A DNA stretch of 64,000 nt, taken from Bradyrhizobium tropiciagri. GTDB taxonomy: Bacteria > Pseudomonadota > Alphaproteobacteria > Rhizobiales > Xanthobacteraceae. Positions 25,421 through 34,662 of the stretch are shown piece after piece. Location: positions 496,001-560,000 of the forward strand of contig NZ_JAFCKH010000001.1 of the NCBI RefSeq assembly GCF_018130505.1, written 5' to 3'. Within the stretch, counting starts at the first letter, position 1; every line of letters starts with the position of its first letter. The position numbers were made by a program, and so were the translations under genes. A model generated the notes under the pieces. It saw nothing but the letters and a program-made list of their open reading frames with translations. It was not told where the DNA came from and searched no databases.

Positions 25421-26629
25421 TCACTTCACCAGCGGGCAGCCGCCCTTGTCGAGCGGACGGAAGGCCTCGTCGCCGGGCACGGTGGCGATCAGCTTGTAGA
25501 GGTCCCACTCGCCCTTGGATTCCTCGGGCTTCTTGACCTCGAACAGATACATGTCGTGCACCATGCGGCCGTCGATCCGGATGTGGCCGTTCTTGGCGAA
25601 GAAGTCGTTGATCGGCGTCTTGCGCATCTGCTCCATCACCTTCGGCGCTTCGTCGCTGCCGATCGCCTCGATCGCCTTCAGGTAATGCATGGTCGCCGAG
25701 TAGAGGCCGGCCTGGATCATGGTCGGCATGTGGCCGACCTTCTCGTTGAAGCGCTTCGAGAAGGCGCGGGTCTCGTCGTTCATGTCCCAGTAGAAGGCGT
25801 CGGTGACGATCAGGCCCTGGGTTGCCTTGATGCCGAGCGAATGCGTGTCGGTGATCTCCTGCAGCAGCGCGATCATCTTCTGGCCGCCCTGCACCAGGCC
25901 GAACTCGGAGGCCTGCTTCAGCGCGTTGGTGGTGTCGCCGCCGGCATTCGCCAGCGCCACGACCTTGGCTTTCGACGCCTGTGCCTGCAGCAGGAAGGAC
26001 GAGAAGTCCGACGAGTTCAGCGGGTGGCGCACGTCGCCGAGCACCTTGCCGCCGCTTTCCTTGACGACGTTGGCAGCGTCGCGCTCCAGCGCCATGCCGA
26101 AAGCGTAGTCGGCGGTGACGAAGAACCAGGTGTCCTCGCCGCGCTTGACCATCGCCTTGCCGGCGACGTTCGAGAGCGCATAGGTGTCGTAGGTCCAGTG
26201 CACCGTATTGGGCGAACAGGCGGTGCCGGTGATGTCCGAGGAGCCGCCGCCGGAGTTGATGTTGATCTTGTTCTTCTCGCGCGTCAGCGCCGAGATCGGC
26301 AGCGCGACCGAGGAGGTCGGGACGTCGAGGATCGCATCGACCTTCTCGTTGTCATACCAGTTACGCGCGATGTTGATGCCGACGTCGGGCTTGTTCTGGT
26401 GATCGGCCGAGACCACCTGGACCGGCACGCCCTTCACCTTGCCGCCGTAATCGGCGACCGCCATCTCGACCGCGGCGACCGAGCCCTTGCCGGTGGCGTC
26501 CGCGTAAAGGCTCGACATGTCCGTGAGTACGCCGATCTTGACGACATTGTCCGAGATCTGGGCGTTGGCCGCGGAGCCGGAGGCCGCGAGCGCGAGACCG
26601 GCCGCAGCTGCGGCCAACAGTGACTTCAT
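25421..26629 (-). CDS. ABC transporter substrate-binding protein, branched-chain amino-acid type
   Basis: 402 residues from ATG 26629 (MKSLLAAAAAGLALAASGSA), preceded by GGGAGAG. Signal peptide ending ANA-QIS. The mature protein is a LivJ/HAAT-type binding protein: VKIGVLTDMSSLYADATGKG, VSADHQNKPDVGINIARNWYD, FFVTADYAFGMALERDA, and the late ...YSATMHYLKAIEAIGSD. It binds a small ligand in the periplasm, often not an amino acid in rhizobia. No permease or ATPase gene is adjacent, so its transporter partners are elsewhere. Confidence 0.95.
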   Translation of the reverse strand: MKSLLAAAAAGLALAASGSAANAQISDNVVKIGVLTDMSSLYADATGKGSVAAVEMAVADYGGKVKGVPVQVVSADHQNKPDVGINIARNWYDNEKVDAILDVPTSSVALPISALTREKNKININSGGGSSDITGTACSPNTVHWTYDTYALSNVAGKAMVKRGEDTWFFVTADYAFGMALERDAANVVKESGGKVLGDVRHPLNSSDFSSFLLQAQASKAKVVALANAGGDTTNALKQASEFGLVQGGQKMIALLQEITDTHSLGIKATQGLIVTDAFYWDMNDETRAFSKRFNEKVGHMPTMIQAGLYSATMHYLKAIEAIGSDEAPKVMEQMRKTPINDFFAKNGHIRIDGRMVHDMYLFEVKKPEESKGEWDLYKLIATVPGDEAFRPLDKGGCPLVK

Positions 26630-26983
26630 GATTGTTCTCTCCCTGACTTTTCGTTGAGGGTTGCTTCCACCGGGCCCTTCTATCCGGTGCGGCAAGCTGT
26701 CGCAAAGCCGACTTTCTGGGCAGGCGCCGGAACTGCGTGTGATCGAATTGCCGCGCGGCGGAGTGTTCCGGTACCTCGCGGCCCGGGAGGCCCGTCACGC
26801 CGGGGAGGGCGGCAACCTCTGGTGGGGCCGTGCCGCAGCGTCCCGTGGCATTTGATCGCAATCGCATTGCTTGAACATCGCGTGCGCTTGCCGGATGCTT
26901 CGATGCGTCGAGCTCGCACCGCACGGCTCGCGAAACCAAGACATCAAATCTGGCTCTCCTGCGCAAAATTCCCTGGAGGTCGC
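26630..26983. other. Divergent promoter gap, no further gene recognised
   Basis: 354 bp between the binding-protein gene and the RTX/dehydrogenase gene. Frames stay open through it on both strands because of base composition, but none has a ribosome site. Both promoters presumably lie here; no repeat was seen. Confidence 0.4.
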
Positions 26984-29413
26984 ATGGCGAATGCGAACGT
27001 CGTTCTGGGCAATGATGGCGGCAACGATCTCAGCGGCAGCGCTGGCCGCGACTTGCTCTACGGTTTCGATCCGAACGGGGCGCAGGGCAATGTCAGCTCG
27101 ATCACCGCAACCCGCGTCGCAACGGGACTGACCGGCGCGCTCTTCGTCACCGCCGCTCCGGGAGACTCCGGACGCCTGTTCGTCGTCCAGCAGAGCGGAA
27201 CGGTGCGGATCGTCGATCTCGTCACCGGACAGCTGCTGCCGGTGCCGTTCCTCAGCGCGAGTGTAGACAGCAATGGCGAGCGGGGCCTGCTGGGCCTCGC
27301 GTTCGACCCGGATTATGCGAACAACGGATTCGTCTATGCCTATATGACCGTGACGACCGGCGGCGTGCACAACGAGATCGTGCGCTATCACGTCAATCCG
27401 GCAAACCCCAATGTCGTGGCCAGCGCGACGACGGTCATGAGCCTGGGAAATCTGTCCGCCGCCACCAACCACAATGGCGGCTGGATCGGGTTCGGGCCGG
27501 ACGGCTACCTCTACGCGGCGGTCGGCGAAAATGCGAACCCGAGCAACGCGCAAATTGCCAGCAATCTGTTCGGCAAGATCGTGCGCATCGACGTCCATGC
27601 CGATGCATTTCCGGCAGACCCCAACAAGAACTACGCCATCCCGCCCGACAACATGTTCGTCGGCACGATGGGCGCCGCCCCCGAAATTTTCGCACTCGGC
27701 CTGCGCAACCCGTTCCGCGACAGCTTCGATCGCGGCACCGGCGAGTTCTACATTGCCGATGTCGGCCAGAGCACCTGGGAGGAGATCAATCTCGGGCGGG
27801 GCGGCGCCAACTACGGCTGGCCGTCCTACGAAGGCCCTGCCGGCAGCGGCACGGTTTCGGCCGGCACGCTGACGGCGCCGATCTATTCCTACAGCCATGC
27901 GACCGGCATCGCCGTCATTGGCGGCTACGCCTATCGCGGCACCAGCGAGGGGCTGCAAGGGCAATATTTCTTTGCCGACCTCGGCAGCGGCCACGTCTAC
28001 ACCTTGCGCAACACGGGCGGCGCCTGGGTCGCGACCGACCGGACGGCACAGATCCACACCAATGTCGGCACCATCGTCACGCCGACCTCGTTCGGTGAGG
28101 ACGCGAGGGGCAATCTCTACATCGTCAACCAGGGTGGCGACGTGTTCCGCCTGACGCCGGACGTGGTCTCGGCGGACCAGGGTGACCGGCTGCGCGGCCT
28201 CGGCGGCGACGACATGATGTTCGGCGGCTCCGGCAACGACATGCTCGACGGCGGCACCGGCAGGGATACGACGACCGGCGGGGCCGGCGCCGATCGCTTC
28301 GTGTTCGCGCCCGGTTACGGCGCCGACATCATCAACGACTTCGCGGCGGGCGCAGGCAGTGGTGATCGCATCGGCCTTGCCGGCTTCGACGTCCATTCGC
28401 TCTCCGCCGTGCTCTCGCATGCGACCCAGGCCGGCGCCGACACCGTGATCGACTTCGGCGGCGGCGACAAGCTCACGCTGCTCGGTGTTACCAGGGCGAA
28501 TCTGGCCGCGGATGATTTCATCTTCGACTCGCTGGGCCGGAGCGATTTCGGCGGCAACGCCCGCGACGACATCCTCTGGTTCCGCGACAACGGCGCCGTC
28601 TCGGTGTGGGACGATGCGCAGATCGCAGCCGCGCATATCGTCGGCTCCGGCATCGCGGCCGGCTGGCACATCATGGGCAAGGCCGATTTCGACGGCGACG
28701 GCGCCAGCGACGCGCTATGGCAGAACGACAACGGCACGGTCTCCATCTGGGATAGCGCGCAGATCGGCGCTGCGCACGTCATCGCCAGCGCCGGCGCTGT
28801 CGCCGGCAGCTGGCATATTGCCGGCACCGGCGATTTCGACGGCAACCATCACGACGACATCCTGTGGCGCAACGACAATGGCGCGGTCTCGATCTGGGAC
28901 GACGGGCAGATCGGCGGCGCGCATATCGTTGCCAGTGCCGGCGTCGTTCCCGGCGGCTGGCGCGTCGCCGGGGCCGGCGACTTCAACGGCGACGGCCGCG
29001 ACGACATCCTGTGGCGCAACGACAACGGCGCGGTCTCGATCTGGGATAGCGGCCAGGCGAGCGGCGCGCACATCGTGGCGTCGGCAGGCCTGGTTCCGAA
29101 CGACTGGCGGATTGCCGCGACCGATGACTTCGACGGCAACGGGCGCGACGACATCCTGTGGCGCAACGACAATGGCGCGGTGTCGATCTGGGATAACGGT
29201 CAGATCGGGGGCGCGCACATCGTTGCGGCGGTCGGCGTGATCTCAAACGACTGGCGCATCGCCGACACCGGCGACTACGACGGCAACGGTCGCAGCGACA
29301 TCCTGTGGCGCAACGACAATGGTGCGGTGTTGGTCTGGGACAACGGCCAGGTCGGCGGCGCGCATGTGATCGCGGCCGCCGGGGTCGTCTCGAACGACTG
29401 GGATATCGTCTAG
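26984..29413 (+). CDS. RTX / sorbosone-dehydrogenase-like / FG-GAP repeat protein, probable type I secretion substrate
   Basis: 809 residues from ATG 26984, preceded by CTGGAGGT. Residues 1-30 hold an RTX-like motif (GNDGGNDLSGSAGRDLLYG). About 40-400 is a six-bladed PQQ-type glucose/sorbosone dehydrogenase domain (NHNGGWIGFGPDGYLYAAVGE, LGLRNPFRDSFD, IADVGQSTWEEIN, GANYGWPSYEG). About 405-445 are RTX nonapeptides (GLGGDDMMFGGSGNDMLDGG). About 515-809 are six FG-GAP units of about 47 residues (DFDGNGRDDILWRNDNGAVS...). There is no signal peptide and the end is hydrophobic (NDWDIV), as in type I secreted proteins. No exporter genes adjoin. Confidence 0.9.
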   Translation: MANANVVLGNDGGNDLSGSAGRDLLYGFDPNGAQGNVSSITATRVATGLTGALFVTAAPGDSGRLFVVQQSGTVRIVDLVTGQLLPVPFLSASVDSNGERGLLGLAFDPDYANNGFVYAYMTVTTGGVHNEIVRYHVNPANPNVVASATTVMSLGNLSAATNHNGGWIGFGPDGYLYAAVGENANPSNAQIASNLFGKIVRIDVHADAFPADPNKNYAIPPDNMFVGTMGAAPEIFALGLRNPFRDSFDRGTGEFYIADVGQSTWEEINLGRGGANYGWPSYEGPAGSGTVSAGTLTAPIYSYSHATGIAVIGGYAYRGTSEGLQGQYFFADLGSGHVYTLRNTGGAWVATDRTAQIHTNVGTIVTPTSFGEDARGNLYIVNQGGDVFRLTPDVVSADQGDRLRGLGGDDMMFGGSGNDMLDGGTGRDTTTGGAGADRFVFAPGYGADIINDFAAGAGSGDRIGLAGFDVHSLSAVLSHATQAGADTVIDFGGGDKLTLLGVTRANLAADDFIFDSLGRSDFGGNARDDILWFRDNGAVSVWDDAQIAAAHIVGSGIAAGWHIMGKADFDGDGASDALWQNDNGTVSIWDSAQIGAAHVIASAGAVAGSWHIAGTGDFDGNHHDDILWRNDNGAVSIWDDGQIGGAHIVASAGVVPGGWRVAGAGDFNGDGRDDILWRNDNGAVSIWDSGQASGAHIVASAGLVPNDWRIAATDDFDGNGRDDILWRNDNGAVSIWDNGQIGGAHIVAAVGVISNDWRIADTGDYDGNGRSDILWRNDNGAVLVWDNGQVGGAHVIAAAGVVSNDWDIV

Positions 29414-29431
29414 CGAGCTGGCTGGCGGCGA

Positions 29432-31003
29432 TTACAGCGCCGGCAGCGCGGTCACGGCGGCCTTGATGGTGCCCTCGGTCTCCACGATCACCCGCAGTGT
29501 CTTGGAGTCGAAGTCGATGCCGGCGAGGCGGATGCTGTTGACCTCGGCGTCGACGCGGATGCCGTCCTCGTTCTTCTGCAGGTCGGCGATCGCGGCGGCG
29601 ATCTTGCGCTGCGCGTTGTTGGCGAACGGCTTCAGATCGACGATCAGCCGGTCGGCGAGCGCCTGCTGAACGCGGGGAATCGCCGCGCGCGCCGCTGCGC
29701 CCAGAAGGCCGAATGCGGCCTCGGATTCCACCGCCAACTCGACATCGTTGAGCCGCAGCGTCTGCGCCTGCTGGTCGAGCCGCGGTCGGCCCCAGATATA
29801 GACGGTCGCCTCGGCACCGAGGCCGAACCAACTCGCCTTCTCCTTGGCGCGCACCAGCAGCGAGATCAACAGGCGGTCGCCGGAGGCGGCGACGCTGGCA
29901 TGCTTGACGGTGACGTCGACCGGACCGGAGCCGTCCTCGGGAAAAGTCTTGTCCTTGACCTGCGCCTCGACCAGCTGGGTCAGCGTCGTGAAGGACATGT
30001 CGACCGGCAGGCCGATCGCGACCTGGCCCGGCATCGGCGGCACGATCGAGAGCTTGTCCGGGAACGGGCAGTCCGGCGTGGTCTGCTTCTCGGTGATCCT
30101 CGTCTCGGCCTCGATCCCCATCGTGATGATCATCGACGAGGCGTCGACCTTCGGCTGCGCCGCGATGGCGCGGGTCGGCTTCAGTTCGAGCCACATCGGC
30201 GGCATCGACGAGGTGCCGCCGGTGCCCTGCAGCGGAATCGAGCGGCAGGCCTTGGCCCATTGCGCGCGTGCGCTGTTCTGGAACGCCGGATCGTTGTGCA
30301 GCCGCGCCTCGATCGCGGCGATCTGGTCGGCCACGGTCTTGTCGATCACCGGCTTGACCTGCGCCGGCACGTTGAGGCGCACGCCGGCGGTGGACAGATT
30401 GGTGTCGCTGAGATTGACCTGCGCTTGCAGGTTCGGCTCGATCCGCCAGGAGGCGCCGAGCTTCGGCCGCGCGGTCAGCGTGACGTTGCCCTTGATCTCG
30501 GCATTGGCGTTGATGTTCTTGATGTTGACGGCGCCGATCTGCTTGGCGACGTTGCCGCCGAGCAGGCTGCCGAGCGCGTCATTCAAGGCGCCGTTCGCCT
30601 TCGCCGACAGCGAGCCGGTGACCTTGAGCGATCCGTCGATCGGGGTCGACAGCGTCAGCACATCCTGCGCGCCGGTCAGCGCGATCGGGCCGCGCGAGGC
30701 GGTCCAGTTGATATCGGCATTCTGCAGGATCTGCGTCGCCGGATTGGGCGCCTTGCCGGCAAAGGTCTTCGGCGCGCCGCGCTCGGCCACGTCACGGATC
30801 GCCGACAGCGCCACCGAGACCTGCGCCACCACCGTCGAGGAGCGCGGCGCCGCCGGCAGCGGCGGCCGCTCCACGATCTTCGGCGGCTGCACCGGAGCGC
30901 TCGGCGCCACCAAGTCCATCGCCTTCAAGGCGATCAGGAACGAGACCGCCACCACCGCGATCCCGAGCAGGATCGTCATCGGACGCATCGACAGACGCAT
31001 CAT
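29432..31003 (-). CDS. DUF4403 family protein
   Basis: 523 residues from ATG 31003 (MMRLSMRPMTILLGIAVV). One N-terminal transmembrane helix (about 7-28) anchors a large periplasmic region with repeated beta strands typical of DUF4403: WTASRGPIALTG, LKVTGSLSAKANGALND, VNIKNINANAEIKGNVTL, then a second half ending RLAGIDFDSKTLRVIVETEG. The fold is thought to be of the lipid-binding tubular type, which would suit envelope lipid transport, but function is not established. Convergent with the FG-GAP gene, 18 bp apart. Confidence 0.9.
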   Translation of the reverse strand: MMRLSMRPMTILLGIAVVAVSFLIALKAMDLVAPSAPVQPPKIVERPPLPAAPRSSTVVAQVSVALSAIRDVAERGAPKTFAGKAPNPATQILQNADINWTASRGPIALTGAQDVLTLSTPIDGSLKVTGSLSAKANGALNDALGSLLGGNVAKQIGAVNIKNINANAEIKGNVTLTARPKLGASWRIEPNLQAQVNLSDTNLSTAGVRLNVPAQVKPVIDKTVADQIAAIEARLHNDPAFQNSARAQWAKACRSIPLQGTGGTSSMPPMWLELKPTRAIAAQPKVDASSMIITMGIEAETRITEKQTTPDCPFPDKLSIVPPMPGQVAIGLPVDMSFTTLTQLVEAQVKDKTFPEDGSGPVDVTVKHASVAASGDRLLISLLVRAKEKASWFGLGAEATVYIWGRPRLDQQAQTLRLNDVELAVESEAAFGLLGAAARAAIPRVQQALADRLIVDLKPFANNAQRKIAAAIADLQKNEDGIRVDAEVNSIRLAGIDFDSKTLRVIVETEGTIKAAVTALPAL

Positions 31004-31140
31004 GTCCCCGGATGAAATGAAGTTGACACAACTTGTACAGGCCTGCCGACGAGGGCGCCAGTGTGGCCGGATCAAGCTGCTTCGGGGGCGAAAGATTGCG
31101 TGACCGCACAAAGCGGCGAGGAGGTTAACGGCCGGCAAAA

Positions 31141-31179
31141 CGAGTACGGCCCCGGCTGGCGGGCCGGGGCCGTACTCGC
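31141..31179 (-). terminator. Intrinsic terminator of the L,D-transpeptidase gene
   Basis: A 16-base stem (GAGTACGGCCCCGGC... with its complement) around a short loop, followed on the minus strand by TTTT. It starts about 20 bp past the transpeptidase stop codon. The stem is perfect and very stable. Confidence 0.88.
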
Positions 31180-31196
31180 TTAAGGATGATTACGAT

Positions 31197-31886
31197 TTAG
31201 CGGACGGCCGAGCCGAGGTCGGCGCGGCGATCGGTCATCGGCAGCACGATCACCTTGGTGCCGACGCCGACCCGCGAATAGAGGTCGCTGACGTCCTCAT
31301 TGGTGAGGCGCAGGCAGCCGGAGGAGACGCGGGTGCCGATCGTCTCGGGCGCGTTGGTCCCGTGAATGCGGTACACGGTGCCGCCCAGATACATGGCGCG
31401 GGCGCCGAGCGGGTTACCGGGGCCGCCGGCCATGTGGCGCGGCAGGTAGGGCTGGCGGGCGATCATTTCCGGCGGCGGGGTCCAATCCGGCCACTCGGCC
31501 TTCTTGGTGATGGTCTGGGTGCCCGACCAGGTGAAGCCATCGCGGCCGACGCCGATGCCGTAGCGCATCGCCTGGCCGTTGCCGAGCACCAGGTAGAGAT
31601 AGGTGTGCGGGGTGTCGATGATGATGGTGCCGGGCGCCTCGCGGGTCGGATAGGCGACGACCTGGCGGCGGAGGCGGGCGGGCAGAACGGTGGTGCGCTC
31701 TTCTTCCTGGACCTGCGGCATCTGCTGCACCGGGGGCGGAGCGGCCTCGGTCGGCGGCGTCAGGATAAACGGGAAGGGGACCAGCGGCGCGGCCGCGGCG
31801 GAAGCGGAAAAGGCAACGGTGCCAATCGCCAGCGCGCCAAAGGCAGCGGCAGCGAGACGCGAGTTCAGCTTGATGGACTGGAACAT
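31197..31886 (-). CDS. L,D-transpeptidase (YkuD domain)
   Basis: 229 residues. Signal peptide ends ASAAAA-P (about residue 33), then a Pro-rich linker (35-65) and the YkuD domain (about 85-222). The catalytic motif HGTNAPETIGTRVSSGCLRL places His175 and nucleophile Cys191 as expected. It forms 3-3 peptidoglycan crosslinks or attaches proteins to peptidoglycan, in the periplasm. The RxPYLPRHMAGGPGNPLGARAMYLG lead-in is typical for Bradyrhizobium paralogues, of which there are usually many. Monocistronic, with its own terminator. Confidence 0.96.
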   Translation of the reverse strand: MFQSIKLNSRLAAAAFGALAIGTVAFSASAAAAPLVPFPFILTPPTEAAPPPVQQMPQVQEEERTTVLPARLRRQVVAYPTREAPGTIIIDTPHTYLYLVLGNGQAMRYGIGVGRDGFTWSGTQTITKKAEWPDWTPPPEMIARQPYLPRHMAGGPGNPLGARAMYLGGTVYRIHGTNAPETIGTRVSSGCLRLTNEDVSDLYSRVGVGTKVIVLPMTDRRADLGSAVR

Positions 31887-32074
31887 TGTCGACCCCTGTT
31901 GTTTGCGCCCTGCGCGCCGCTGTGGCGCGTCGTTGGAACAATGAAGTACAGGCCAGCCGTTTCAGGACGTTTGCACGAAATCGCCAAAATGGTTTCGTGG
32001 CGTTAGGGAATTGTTTCGTGCGTGTTTCGCGGGACAGTTAATCCGGGGTTGCCGGGGCGGCGCCGCAGGCCGGC

Positions 32075-32857
32075 TCAGAGGTGGATATACCCGCCCAGGC
32101 CGTCCCACAGCAGCTTGGCCGCGGTGACGACGAGGATGGCGTAGCAGGCGCGGTACAGCGCGCGCTGGTCGAGGCGCTCGTGCAGCCGCCAGCCGGCCCA
32201 GACGCCGGCCGGCACGGCCGGAACGCACAGCGCCATCAGCAGCCACAGGCTTCGCGAGGGGGTTGCGAGCACCAGCCACGGGCCGGCCTTCAGGAGGTTG
32301 CCGACCGTGAAGAACAGGCTGGTGGTGCCGGCATAGAGCGCCTTCGACATGCCGAGCGGCAACAGGTACATCGCCAGCGGCGGACCGCCGGAATGCGCCA
32401 CCATCGTGGTGACGCCGGAGGAGAGGCCGGCGAGCCCGGCCTTGATGGCCGAACGCGGCCGCGGCTTGATCTCGCCGCCGCCGATCAGCCAGAGCCCGGC
32501 GAACAGCAGCGTCACCACGCCCATCACGATCTCGATGGCGTGGCGGTCGAGATCGCGCAGCACGAAATAGCCGAGGCCGATGCCGACCACCAGCGCGGGC
32601 AGCAGCATCGCGAGATCGGGGCGCGACCAGGTGTTCGGCCGCCAGTAGCGCAGCGCGGTGAGGTCCATCACGATGAACAGCGGCGCCAGCAGCGCGCCGG
32701 CGGCGATCGGATCCATCGCCAGCGACAGCAGCGGAATGCCGACGATGGCAAAGCCGCCGCCGAATGCGCCCTTCATGAAGGAGATCAGGAACACGCCGGC
32801 GAAGGCAACCGCGAGCATGAACGGTGCGGGCAGTTCTGCGATGGTGGAGGCGGACAT
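32075..32857 (-). CDS. TSUP family membrane permease (TauE/SafE type)
   Basis: 260 residues from ATG 32857 (MSASTIAELPAPFML). About eight hydrophobic segments in two internally related halves, each opening with the family pattern (FMKGAFGGGFAIVGIPLLSL; LAGLSSGVTTMVAHSGGPPLAMYLLP). The family exports sulfite, sulfoacetate or similar organic anions. Substrate cannot be assigned. Single gene; about 280 bp separate it from the convergently placed TAXI-type gene region. Confidence 0.94.
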   Translation of the reverse strand: MSASTIAELPAPFMLAVAFAGVFLISFMKGAFGGGFAIVGIPLLSLAMDPIAAGALLAPLFIVMDLTALRYWRPNTWSRPDLAMLLPALVVGIGLGYFVLRDLDRHAIEIVMGVVTLLFAGLWLIGGGEIKPRPRSAIKAGLAGLSSGVTTMVAHSGGPPLAMYLLPLGMSKALYAGTTSLFFTVGNLLKAGPWLVLATPSRSLWLLMALCVPAVPAGVWAGWRLHERLDQRALYRACYAILVVTAAKLLWDGLGGYIHL

Positions 32858-32923
32858 GGCGTTGTGCGAAGCGTTGCGGTCACCATCCAACATGGTGGCG
32901 CGGATTCGTACTCACAACAAAAA

Positions 32924-32955
32924 CATTGCTCTCGGTGCACATTGCTCTCGGTGCA
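32924..32955. repeat. Tandem 16-bp duplication
   Basis: CATTGCTCTCGGTGCA occurs twice in direct tandem, exactly. It lies in the 282-bp gap between the TSUP gene and the TAXI-type gene, 67 bp upstream of the TSUP start. It may be a recent slippage duplication in a promoter region. Confidence 0.9.
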
Positions 32956-33139
32956 ATCGGCCGTGTGGTGCTGCCGTCGCAGGAGGCAATGCCAAATACC
33001 GAAGAACAACCCCATGCAAAGTAGCCGGCGGCTGCCCGCGGTCGATACGGCCGCTTGACACGTCGGGCAACTCAGCGATACTATTCCATTATTCCGAAAT
33101 GGTGCGGGCACCCTTTGTCCCGGGCTCGCTCAACGCTGC

Positions 33140-34528
33140 CTAGCCGGCGCGCATCCGCGGCAGGCCCGGCCTGTCGCCGCCGAGCACGGCACGGCGATCG
33201 GCGACGGCGTGGTGGAATTGCTCCAGCGTCAGACCGATCACCGCGAGGTCGCCTTCCTCGATCGCGCCGTCGTCGTAGCAGTCGAGCGCCTCGCGCAACA
33301 GGTCATCCGCTTCGCTCATCATGGCCTCGAGCGCTTCCGGTGTTTCCGCGCCGCGCACCTTCGAGATCAGCGCCAGCAGATTGTCGCGATGCGCGATGTA
33401 CTGCTCGCGCTCGTCGCGCTTCATGTAGTGACGCAGCCAGGCGATCGCCGAGCCGAGGCCGGACAGCAGCAGGATGCCGCCCCAGATGTAGTCCGAATAC
33501 TTCTCGAGGAAGGTGCGTTCGTTGCCGTCGATATAGGCTGCCGCGCCCTGGTGCGCCGGCAGCGCGGCATCCTTGTCGGTGTCGGGCTTCTCGATCTTGG
33601 ACGCCGACGGCACGTCGCGGGCGACCTGCAGGCGCATCGTGAACAATTGCCGGACCAGCGCGCCGACCGTTGCATCGTCGAGCGCGTGCTGCGCGATGAG
33701 CAGATGATTGACGCTGACGGTTTCGACCTTGTCCTCCGGACGTGCCGGCGACGACGAGAAGATGCTGCCGGCGATCTCCTCGGACTCATAGAGCGGATGC
33801 TTCTGCGCGATCGCCTCGGAGACATCGATCGGCAGGAAGCGCGGCTCGCCGCGCGCCGCCGCGGTTGCCGCGATCGCCTCGGCCGTGATCTTGCTGTCGA
33901 GCGGACCCACGGCCATGTAGGCGTCGAGCGAGGGATCGCGCGCAAGCTCGGCGATCTGCTTGACGCTGAACTGGCTGACCGCGACCTTGTCGGGATTGAC
34001 GCCGGACTCGGTGAGGATCACGCGCAGCAGCGTGACGTTGGCCTGCGTGCTGCCGATCACGCCGACCTTGTGCCCGGCGAGATCGTCGATGCTCTTGACC
34101 TTCGACCCCGTGGAGCGCTTGCCCTTGGCGCCGGAGGGCGCCCACAGCACGACGACGTTCTTGCGCAGGATCGCAACCGACTCCGCGCTGGCCGGCAGAT
34201 TGAGATCGCCGCGCGCCACCGCAAGGTCGACCTTGTTCGCGGCGAACAGCGCGATGCTTTCGGCGGAGCCTTGCGTTGCGACCGGCTTGAGCCGCACCGC
34301 GCTGCCGTCATGCGCAAACGCCTGCGCGAAGGCCTGCACGATCTTGACGTCCTCGCTGCCGGCCGGACCGACGGCGATCTGCAACGTCGTCGGACGCAGG
34401 AAGAAATAGAGCGCGCCGGCGGCGAGGCCGAACGCGAGCATGCCGGCTGCCAGGATCAGCAGCGAGGAGTTCCGCCGCCTGACCCTGCGCCGTGCAGCGC
34501 GGAGAGTGTCGTCCTGCCCTGACATCAT
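33140..34528 (-). CDS. Membrane-anchored TAXI-type (TRAP) solute-binding protein
   Basis: 462 residues. TM1 about 22-45, then a TAXI-family binding domain (about 48-330: LQIAVGPAGSEDVKIVQAFAQAF, DLAVARGDLNLPASAES, LAGHKVGVIGSTQANVTLLR, SLDAYMAVGPLDSK, FLPIDVSEAIAQKHPLYESEEI), TM2 about 347-365, and a cytoplasmic, charged helical tail of about 90 residues. Free TAXI proteins deliver substrates to TRAP permeases. Here both ends are anchored, a cytoplasmic tail is present and no TRAP permease gene is nearby, so a receptor-like role is possible. Family membership is firm; the sensing idea is inference. Confidence 0.9.
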   Translation of the reverse strand: MMSGQDDTLRAARRRVRRRNSSLLILAAGMLAFGLAAGALYFFLRPTTLQIAVGPAGSEDVKIVQAFAQAFAHDGSAVRLKPVATQGSAESIALFAANKVDLAVARGDLNLPASAESVAILRKNVVVLWAPSGAKGKRSTGSKVKSIDDLAGHKVGVIGSTQANVTLLRVILTESGVNPDKVAVSQFSVKQIAELARDPSLDAYMAVGPLDSKITAEAIAATAAARGEPRFLPIDVSEAIAQKHPLYESEEIAGSIFSSSPARPEDKVETVSVNHLLIAQHALDDATVGALVRQLFTMRLQVARDVPSASKIEKPDTDKDAALPAHQGAAAYIDGNERTFLEKYSDYIWGGILLLSGLGSAIAWLRHYMKRDEREQYIAHRDNLLALISKVRGAETPEALEAMMSEADDLLREALDCYDDGAIEEGDLAVIGLTLEQFHHAVADRRAVLGGDRPGLPRMRAG

Positions 34529-34662
34529 ACTGTCATGTTATCCGAAAAAGCGGCGCTGTGCCCTGAAAAAGAACCTAACATTTCGATGACGTCATACGTT
34601 TGAAACATCCATGTCAGAACGTCGTGCGAGCAGAATCGAATTAACGATTTGGATCTCGTGCA

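Noticed and set aside
26795-28669. Long minus-strand frame opposite the dehydrogenase/FG-GAP gene
   Set aside because: Shadow of a real gene with biased composition; no ribosome site and no recognisable domain.
34529-34662. PHO-box-like sequences (CTGTCAT and an ATGACGTCAT palindrome) before the glycosyltransferase
   Set aside because: The two 7-base halves at an 11-base period are not present, so phosphate control is not supported.
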